64,000 bases of DNA from Trichosporon coremiiforme (lineage: Eukaryota; Basidiomycota; Tremellomycetes; Trichosporonales; Trichosporonaceae): NCBI GenBank assembly GCA_039545355.1, contig BCJJ01000001.1, forward strand, positions 1,238,570-1,302,569. Direction: 5' to 3'. Below, one piece after another: positions 55,797-64,000 of the stretch. How positions within the stretch are numbered: the stretch's first letter is position 1; the number at the start of each line of letters is the position of its first letter. The notes below the pieces were generated by a model. That model was not told the DNA's origin. It saw only the letters and a list, made by a program, of their open reading frames with translations, and did not search any database. A program made the position numbers and the translations under genes.

Positions 55797-56960
55797 TTTG
55801 TTTGTTTACGGAGTGGTTGGCAAGTCGAACAGATACAAGAAGTTGAGCAATGCAACGAATGTTCTTGTCGTGGCAAATACGCTCAACCAGGGTTAGAACC
55901 AAGGGCCGCGCGCGGCTAGTCGGACGAGAGTAGCACACCAGCGATCGCCTGAATTGCATCCGCTTTCATTGGCCCGCACGCGTCTTGCGTTCAATGGGGC
56001 TTGGCACATGGCCGGGCCACAGAAGGCCACAGGATGGGACTGCCCTCACCCTGGTTTTGCCGCTCTCAGCTAAAACTCGGAGGCCAGAGGAGCGGGGTCA
56101 AAAAATCCGGCCTCCGTCCATGCCACTTGACCGAGCAAAACGCGAAGCAATTCGAACACTAAAGATGAATGCGTCCACCGCTGAGCACTGGGCGGCATGA
56201 CGCACTACTGCACCTAGAGTGGCCAAAGACGTAGCCTCGATCGCGTTCTCTCCACGGCCACCACGGGCGGCCGCGGCGGTCCATGGGGCCCGCTCGGTGC
56301 AAGAGTACTTAAGCTGGCTAGGACCAGAAGCGATGCATTAGGTTGAGCCTTCGAATCTTCCGACGTCACCAGAAGGAAAGCCTGGGGCGCCGAGCGGGGC
56401 GGGACCTTATGTCCTCAAGTTCCCAGACTGGAGAGTCCTGGAGGTCGCTGTTGCGCAGCCCAGACTGTCCTTATCAGCTTCTCCCGTCGGCTGACCACGT
56501 CTTTCGTGAGCAGCTTCCGGCCGAAATAGAGAGCGTAACTGTCTGCCTGTGGAGGTGTGGAGGCTGCGTGTGGGGGTGGCTTCTTGCAGCTCTGACTCCC
56601 AACTTGACCTCCCCGTCTACGTTACAAGCGCTGCTCCTCCACACCTCCTCCACATGCTCCGGAAGCATTGCTTCCCTGTCTGCTCATCGATGTTCGTATT
56701 GCTTGCTCAGCGATGATGCGAACGGACACTTGGCCGGAGAGGGACGTGTCCTCTCTGACGGACACCTTGGCGGGCACTGTAACGGACAGCACCGACTGTT
56801 CCTCGGTGCCGTTCGGCTACTTGCACCTCCACATCCGGCTACGGTATTGACACGGTCTCCGCCGCCCACCCACCCTCGGCACGTTTCGGCACGTACATAA
56901 CTTTGCGACTCCGCTCCCTGTCCCCAACATCTTCCCCCGGCTCCACTAGATTGCTTAGAC
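55797..56960. other. Divergent promoter, cytochrome b5 / thioesterase
   Basis: About 1.16 kb with no supported gene. The part before 56961 is C/T-rich as in other leaders here. Confidence 0.5.
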
Positions 56961-57977
56961 ATGGCCTGCCTCGAACACACGCGCAAGGCGTTCCTGGAGA
57001 CGCTCGACGGTGAGTCGATCCAGGTGCCCCGGCTCAGCGACCGGGTGCGCCCTTCCTTCTGAACGCCGATCGGCGCATCGACGTCCCTACCCCAACACTG
57101 CAATTCTCGAACAGTGCACAGACGGAGGAATATTTGAATCGAGTCCTAACTTGCAGGTGGTCATGACGCGAACGTTATCAGCAACGTGAGCTGAGAGCGG
57201 CCCACGGATAAGCTAACGCCCAGCTCGAGGTCGTCGCTGCCCGCCCCGGATGGGTCCGGACAAGGATGAAGCTTCAGCCTCGACACCTGAACGGCCATGG
57301 TGTGAGTAAAAGTGCAGCAACCTCCGTGACACCGATCTTGACCTGCGACAAGCTCGCGGGCTGCTCGCGAAAGACTGCGAGCATGGCTAGCTGTGCAGAG
57401 TGCTTGCAGCTGACGGACAGAACGTTCATGGCGGATGTATCATGACGGTGAGTATCTCTTTCCTCCCGCTCGACAATGCTGGCATCTCTCAGAGTGTAGC
57501 ACCGCGTCTTGGTTTGCGCTCTCGTGAGCTCGCGGACACTGTCTGTTTCGGAGTTGCAGTTACACTTCGCTTGAGCCTGACCGCTACTGGAACTACCGCC
57601 GACTATCGCCTGAACAGAGCACTCTTGCTAGCTCCGTCGTCTTCGTGCATCCAGCTAACGCCCAGATGGTCGACTGCATCACCTGGATCGCGCTCGCGAC
57701 GCTCGGCGCGCCGTGCATCAACACCGTCTCGTCAAACATGAGCGCCGAGTTCCTGCGTCCCGGCGGTCAAGAAGGGCAGTACCTGTACGCAGAGGGTACG
57801 GCTTCAAAGGTCGGCCGGCGCATGGCCTTCACGCGCATCGACTTCTACAACGAGAAGGACCAGCTCGTCGCGTTCGGCAGCCACACGCACGCCGTCCTCC
57901 CTGAGAGCAAGCCGCATGAGATCGTCTTCTCCGAGGATGGCGAGAAGGCTATCCCGGTCGCCAAGGGGAAGCTCTGA
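56961..57977 (+). CDS. Hotdog-fold thioesterase (PaaI/ACOT13-like)
   Basis: A small acyl-CoA thioesterase of the PaaI/THEM2 group. The model has five exons: 56961-57009, 57157-57185, 57224-57299, 57401-57447 and 57666-57977 (170 aa). The family core is readable as VHGGCIMTMVDCITWIAL (hotdog helix with the HGG motif), followed by NTVSSNMSAEFLRPGGQEGQ, LYAEGTASKVGRRMAFTRID and DQLVAFGSHTHAVL. The third donor (CATG/GTGTGAG) is the least certain junction; the alternative GTGAGT one base later would break the frame. The last intron is 218 nt. Confidence 0.8.
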
Positions 57978-58236
57978 GTAGAGTACGGGGCGGTGGAGCG
58001 CACGCAGTGATGCACTGCTGCGCGTAGAAGCACAGGGTAGAAGAAGTTCAATGCACATTGTCCGGGTTGTCTTGCCTCCTCTCTTGCCACAGCGATGCCG
58101 GTGCGGTCTCTTCACCGTCGACGTATTGGTACAGGTAGATTGCATGCGCACTGCAGGAATCCAAGCAGACGCATACACATGCAACAAAAGTATGCAACCC
58201 GGCCCATACGGCCATAGACAACGGACCAAAAGAGAA
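57978..58236. other. Spacer between thioesterase and tRNA-Thr
   Basis: About 260 bases, probably the thioesterase 3' UTR and the tRNA 3' flank. No gene seen. Confidence 0.5.
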
Positions 58237-58329
58237 TGCCTTCTACCCGAATCGAACGGGTGACCGTTCCATAGCAAGACTCAAAGAGACACTACTAGTG
58301 GAAAATTCTAGCCACTGAACTAAGAAGGC
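58237..58329 (-). tRNA. tRNA-Thr (anticodon AGT) with 20-nt intron
   Basis: Read on the minus strand, a 7-bp acceptor stem (GCCTTCT with AGAAGGC), D stem (GTTC with GAAT), anticodon stem (TTCCA with TGGAA) and T arm (ACCCG-TTCGATT-CGGGT) fold into a cloverleaf. The anticodon loop is CTAGTA-A, anticodon AGT at 58296-58294, interrupted after position 37 by a 20-nt intron (58292-58273), the canonical place for nuclear tRNA introns. The genomic end is A73; CCA is not encoded. Confidence 0.9.
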
Positions 58330-61300
58330 CGATGCTTTCAGCCCCGGCTGTTTGGCACACTAGCGGTTGGCTGCCACGTGGCCTTATTGTGGCACCATGG
58401 TAACGACGATACGAAGAATGATATGGGAGCGTTGGAGCCGTGTGGGGTGAAGCTGGACAATGGGTGCGGTCAGATAATACTTTGATAGCCTCTGAGGCTG
58501 TGTGGGTCCGGAGTCAGCGTCTTTGCTGCTACGATTAGGAATGGGCTGATGGTTCTCTCGTCGATGCAATCGCCGTATCCCCTGATCGCTGCCAGAGCAG
58601 ATCCGACGTTGAGCGAATGTACTCACCTGCTGTCTGTCTCTAGGTGGCTCTTAAAGTGCTTCGAGTGTGAGGCAGCTCCTTTATTCCCACAGCCAGCTGT
58701 CAGCAATGGTCGGCTGATACAATCGCCTGGCTCCCCGGGCCAGCGTGGAATGGGACCATGCCCGTCCTCCGCCGTTACAATCGTGACATATCGTTCGGCA
58801 ACCGAGGGTCCCATTGGGCTGAGTGAGTAGAGGCTCGCTGAATACTGGGTTCGCTTCAGTGTCGCCCCCCACACTGTACAGCGGAGAGGGCGCAAGGGAT
58901 ACGAAACGCTGCTGTAAGTCGGTGTAGGGCTTAAGATGTGAAGTCTGCGCATTAGCTTATACATATCTCGTCAGCTCGTGAACCCCCCGTATCAGTGACG
59001 AGCAAGCCTCCTGTCGTTCTCACGAAGACAATGCATTCAGTAAGGGCACAGCAGGGTTTGCCATCGCAGAGGAGCAGGCAGTGGTTCCTGTCTGCAGCAG
59101 AAGGATGAGCCGGGGTAGCACTAAGGCTCTCTCTCGTCTGCTCGTCTCCGTCCTTCTATCACTGCTACCCACGAGAACGTGGGCATACAGCCTCTGAACG
59201 CAATCGAGCGCTGCAATGCCCAGCTGATGGTAGCTGGAGAGTACCCTCCCTAGGCTGCAAATGTCCCCGCCAGTCTGCCACGAGTGCCTCATTCGCGGAG
59301 CTGCTTCTGCTCCGCACCTTTCCAGCGTCAGGTAGGAAGCTCCGAACTTCAGACGATATCTGCCAGCTCCTACATCCTCGTCAACCTAATCCCCTATTAT
59401 CGTACCAGACTCTAGCCGCCGCACAATTGTCGAGAACAAGGTGATCCGCATGTTACGACGGAGCCGTGTCAGGTTGAGTCGGGTGGTGGAGTGCGAGAAC
59501 AGGGCGAACGGACACACATGCCTCCACTATGTACGATATCCCTGCTCACATGCCGCCAGACCGGCAGGCCGGGCCAGTCTACGCCGTCTCATATTCTGCG
59601 GCAATTGACCCACTTCCCCATGCTGAAGGGACGTGGCGGGGCAATCGAAGCCAGTGCCGCACACGAGGACGAAGGTTTGCCCAACCCTTGCTTCCCTGCG
59701 TTCGAAAACTCCCTTCTATTGTCCTACACCATTCTGCAGCCTCTGGTGTTCTCTGGAGCCCTAATGCACCTCCTGCTCCTGGATCTGGCTGACCTGTATG
59801 CAAGTATTGGTGCAGACCTGGGACAGGTGGCGAGGAGAAGGTACCAGGCGTTCGATTCCACCTGATTCCCGCTATGAGAGTGCGCATCCTCTCATTTGTG
59901 AAGCGAGAATCGTGCCATTCTCACTGGTCCATCGCCACCTGAGAGTCACCACGCTGTTACCGGAGGCGTCAGCTTCTCGTAACCTCGAGTGTGCCTCGCC
60001 GTTTCGGCGTCGTCTTAGCAGACCAAAATGCCTCATACGCGTGGCAGTTGTCCTCATTGGCCCTCACATAGAAGCATGCGGCGCGCTGCAGGGCCACCCG
60101 AACCACCATCAACGGCATGCGAAGGAACGTGAACTGGACAAGCGATAGGAAGCGAGCACAGTGGGACTGGGAGGAGAGTACGAGTTCTCTTGGCTGCGGG
60201 TGCGCCAACTCTGGGAGCGCGACTTTGGTTCGCGGACCTTGCCTGGTCAGTGGCCCGAATAAGCAGTCGGGGCATTCGCTTGCAGAACTGCAGGTTTCTG
60301 TCAAAACTTTCCACCACGATGCCGTGTTCTCTGACCCGCACATGTGCATCTGCCGCACACAGATGCGGCCACCAGGTCATGTCAGGGCACGTTGTTGACC
60401 TCAGAGATAAGCCAGGATGCTAATCAGCCCAGCTAGGCCTAGACTGGCGCGTAGCCCCCGATCTTGGCTCGCCTGGCTTGCCACTGGCCGCTCGGCTCCA
60501 CCGACGGCTTGACCGCGGGATCCTCCTCGATCTTCAATGAACCAGCGCAGCCAGCAGCGCCAACATAGTGGCATGCGACACCTTGGTTCCAGAGCCGCCC
60601 CTGGTGTCTCTCATGCCAATGGGAGGAGTGGTGGGCTCAATGGGCGGGCGCGCGATCGAATTCGCGACGTTAGCCCGGCTCATATGCAGTGGCTGGCTCA
60701 TGACTGTTGGCGCGTCTCGGACTCGGTCCGCGGTCAGTAACGACTGTGTCCCGCGTCAGCACCTCAGTCAGCCGTACATCGGTGCACCGGGCGTGCTGGG
60801 TTCGTCGACCGAGCCTTATTCAATGATTTCAGCATTGAGGCATATTGAACATTTCCGATTCATTCATCTGCCAAACGCCGCGACAGCGCCGTCCGACGAC
60901 CGCCCAGCGCCCAGTGCGGTTCGGAGACTGCAATGGGCTCACCTGCGTCCCAGTACGGTGGGACGCCCGGCCAGGAGAGTGGGTCCGGCCGCCCCTCTGC
61001 ACTGCACCACAGGCAGAGACAATGAAAGAACAGTGGGTGGATTACATCATCTTCGCGGCCTCGTTCAGAGACATCTGGCCCGTCAGTTGGGCATTGTGCT
61101 CGCTCGTTTCGACGCGATTCAGGCCCAGACACTTTTGCGTCCGTACGTGTGCGCGTGTGCGGTCTCGGGTGTTATTGAGGCGTCGTACGCCTCTTCTTCT
61201 CCCATTCAGTGGTCTCGTACTTTGTGGCATACGGGCGCTCCGGACCTTGGGAGTGCTAGGAAAGAAGATGGGACATGGCACGGAGGGCTTGTAAAATCAG

Positions 61301-64000
61301 CAGGCATGCCTGCATACCTCCATGTCGCATTCAATGTCGCGGACGCGGTACCACCGATCGCTCCGATCGAAGCGGTGAGTAGCTTATGGCTTGCGGGGCG
61401 ACGGCGGGCGCCAGCCGGCGCCGGCGGCAGGTTGAATGTGAGGCGCCGCCTCGGCTGCCACCCAAATGCTAGTTTGTGCTCTCTACCAGCTAGACGCTCT
61501 GCCGGATCAATGCATGTCCTTAGCATGTTGACACGCGCTGATAGCGCTTCAGGTACCTGAAACGTTTAGCTCGGGCTCTGTTCCTGCTGCCTGTCACTAT
61601 CCGGAACAGATTGAATTCTGCATTGTGAAGTCTATCTGTCTTTGAGCACTGCATCGCATCGCATCGCATCGCTGTCCTCCTTCGCTCACATGAGGAAAAG
61701 AAGACGGCAGGATGCCTCAAGGCAGAACGGAAGGAACACCGTCCCGCAGATCAAATGCAGTAATCTGTTTCATGCGTGCTTCTTCGGAGAACCCGGCGCC
61801 CCCAGCAGATGCTCAGAGGATTCGGAGCACACCCACTTAGCGTCCGGATGCACCTACCTGGACCAGATTCAGTAACACGTTACTGCAAACGGTGAGCCGA
61901 ATAGGCCACAAGGACGGAGCGACAAGGATCTCAGCACGGTTTCATGATGGGTTCAGTTGAGCCGGTTCCGACGTCTGCCCCAATACCAAATTGCGATATC
62001 GCGAGCTGCCGAAATGTTGAGCAAGACGCGACGCGAACGCGACGCGCGTGCGGAATCGCTGCTGCCCGCTGGACTCGTTGGCACTGGCGCGACGACGTGA
62101 CTGGCGGATGGTCATGGCGGATGAAGATTGCCTGCAGCGAGAATGTCTGACAGTCGAGACCGATGCCGTCAGTTTCAGGACGTAAGAGGCGGAATCGGGC
62201 GGCCTAAGGTTTCCTTCTGGCCAAACAATTCAGTGCGTGCCGGGATACTCTGGCTCGCCTGACGTGACGTTCGTGGGCTTCGCGTATCTACCGTTCAGCA
62301 GTCGCTCGCGGATGTGCAGGAACCAGAATGCAGGTGGAAAGCGAGCAATGCCAGATGGTCTGACGGCAGACATTACGGAGACGGCCAGGGCGGACCCAAG
62401 AACGAGACGTGCCTTGCATCGCCGTGCGCTTACAGGCATCGATGCTCCCGAGCAGTTGCAGACCTGGAGGCACCGGGGCAATAGGTGCATGAGTCGTTGG
62501 TGGGAGTAGGACATGTTGCAATCGACAGAACGGCTGCAGGGGAAGCGAAGGGTGGTAGCTCCGAAGGAAGACTGGAGGGAAGGCGCCGGGAAAGCCAGGA
62601 AGCAAGACAGCTAACGCAGGAAACGACGCGTCGTAGGACGTGTCGCTCGTGTCCGCGGGTCAAGGGGCGTTTCACCTTGCTCGTCCCACGTGGCGGGCGA
62701 GCTTGTTCGCGCCATCGCTCCGCGGGTCCCGTGCCTGCCGCCTGCCGGTGCACTGGTAGGGCTCTAGCGTACGACGACGCGGACAAGCTCAAGCTCTGCG
62801 CGCGCTGCGTTCTGGCGCAGGTTGGGGTCGGAGCTACTTCACTGCAAGTGCGCAGTGCATGCAGCGCCGAGAGCGGGCGATCAAATGAGCATGTGCGCAC
62901 ACCCTGTCGGACAAGAATTTGCATGCGACACCGGACTGCGGAGCTGGGACAGTTGCGGCGCACGCGGTGCATGCGGCGTGCGGGGGCCGTGGGTATGCAT
63001 GTGCTGAAGTGCTTAAGCTCGGACAGTCCGCGGGGAAGGACAGACGGGCGCGGGGCACAGGGGATGTCTCCTGAGGTAGGTTGGGCTGGCCCGAGGAAGA
63101 CGAAACTCGCTGGACCTACTGTCAGCGAGGGCACAAGGAACGGTCAAGGCGAACGAGCAAGCGAGCGTCGGTCACTTGAGGAAGTCGCTGCCGAGGACGG
63201 CGTCCGTGCTGGGCAACACCGTGCAGCGCAGAGAGACCGCCGGGCTGCCCGCTGCCCGCGCTGCTCGCCTCGCCTCGCCTCGAGAATGTAACAGGGCGAG
63301 TACTGACTGCCCGCTTCGTCCGTCGCCGCAGACCCGTACAACATGCAACGGCAGGCTGTCGTGTACCGCGTACGAGCATCGTGCCGTTGCGTGTGCCGAT
63401 GCTGTTGTACCGAAGCCGCCCGGAGCTTCCAGGCCGAGCGACGGACGGGCGGCTTAATGGCCTCATACTGATGGACTAATGGCGGCCCGTAATGAAGCGT
63501 CCCTGAGATTAAGGCTGCGTGTCTGCGTGTCTCGCATGTCTCGCATGTCTACGATATGGCTAGAACTGCGCCCTAGATTGCGACGATTCCGGGGATTCTG
63601 TTGTTCGTCTGCGCGTCAGGCTGTACTGGCCTGGACGCTGAATGCATAGCGTACTGGTGTACTGGTGTAGAGGTGTAGAGCTAGCTGGGCAGCTGGGCAT
63701 GGAGAACAGGAGGATGGTAGTGTAGGGGTCGCAGGCGTAGGCGTAGGCGCAGGCGTACTAGCGTCTGGGATCCTGACATCCTGACATGCTGTCCGGACCC
63801 TAGCGGCAGCCCTGTCCCTCCTGGTACTCCTGGACTCCTGGCCCTTGCTCCTTCCTTTGCCTCTTCCCTCCGTCCTTGCTCGAACCCCCAACGCCCAGCG
63901 TCCCCCGGCACTCCCTCCCCAATCACTTGCTCACCCTGCTCCTTACTCCCTTGTCGTTCCCTCTCACTCTCACCCTCACTCTCCCTCGCTCCCCTCCCCT
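58330..64000. other. Gene-poor right end, no supported gene
   Basis: About 5.7 kb. Open frames up to 330 codons (60568-61560) exist; that one carries weak transporter-like phrases but no convincing helix pattern (see findings). Simple repeats include GCATC at 61649-61669 and GCGTAG near 63737-63757. The last ~150 bases (63850-64000) are strongly C/T-rich on the plus strand, like the leaders upstream of other genes here, so a plus-strand gene may begin just beyond the window. Confidence 0.5.
61649..61669. repeat. GCATC pentanucleotide repeat
   Basis: Four tandem GCATC units followed by GCTG. Simple sequence with no gene context. Confidence 0.75.

Noticed and set aside
59835..59870. GTTCGATTCC T-loop-like word
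   Set aside because: The flanking bases do not pair into a T stem and no acceptor or anticodon arm surrounds it.
61430..61510. tRNA-like D-arm words (CTAGCTGGTAGAGAGC on the minus strand)
   Set aside because: A possible anticodon-like hairpin follows, but no matching acceptor stem or T arm with TTC loop could be found.
62485..63291. 268-codon plus-strand Arg-rich frame
   Set aside because: No codon bias, domain, or splice structure; Arg/Ala/Gly excess is what random GC-rich sequence gives.

Overview
The window is nuclear DNA of a basidiomycete fungus, most likely a GC-rich Tremellomycete of the Trichosporonales/Cryptococcus kind; this placement is inferred from gene style, not from a marker gene. 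The clues are many very short spliceosomal introns (mostly 33-65 nt) with GTRAGT donors and a CTRAC branch point only a few bases before the acceptor, strong C/G bias at third codon positions, CT-rich leaders, and fungal versions of Bur1, Mgr3, Pho80-type cyclins, Atg27 and tail-anchored cytochrome b5. I see no CRISPR array, no transposon and no rRNA gene.

Layout, left to right: a B56-type PP2A regulatory subunit (+, 1250-3668); mitochondrial ribosomal protein bL19m (-) diverging from an RGG-rich PIN-like protein (+); a SET/NAP histone chaperone (+) converging on the 49-kDa subunit of complex I (-); ATG27 (-); a gene-poor 2.5 kb; a single-pass membrane protein with acidic Ser/Pro-rich tail (-); an eight-exon aldo-keto reductase (-) diverging from an Mgr3-like mitochondrial TPR protein (+); a Bur1/CDK9 kinase (+); a Gly/Ser-rich wall-sensor-like membrane protein (+) whose frame stays open past its stop; an APC-family permease (-). 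A repeat-bearing gene-poor tract follows (35.0-38.5 kb), then a Pho80/Pcl cyclin (-), a DUF938 (METTL26-like) protein (-), a small secreted cysteine-rich peptide with Kex2-type processing sites (-), a second aldo-keto reductase (-), an ISWI remodeler (-) diverging from TAF4 (+), cytochrome b5 with two possible terminal exons (-), a hotdog-fold thioesterase (+), and an intron-containing tRNA-Thr(AGT) (-). The last 5.7 kb has no gene I can support.

Most genes are housekeeping. Mitochondrial work (bL19m, complex I, Mgr3-like) and transcription/chromatin work (SET, Bur1, ISWI, TAF4, Pcl-type cyclin) are prominent but not arranged as a cluster. The best candidates for something undescribed are the defensin-like secreted peptide at 43712-44162, the alternative last exons of cytochrome b5, the 75 in-frame codons after a TAG at 31112, and the optional 33-nt exon in the SET/NAP gene. 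Exon coordinates were worked out by hand from splice signals and reading phase; every spliced model given has a length divisible by three.
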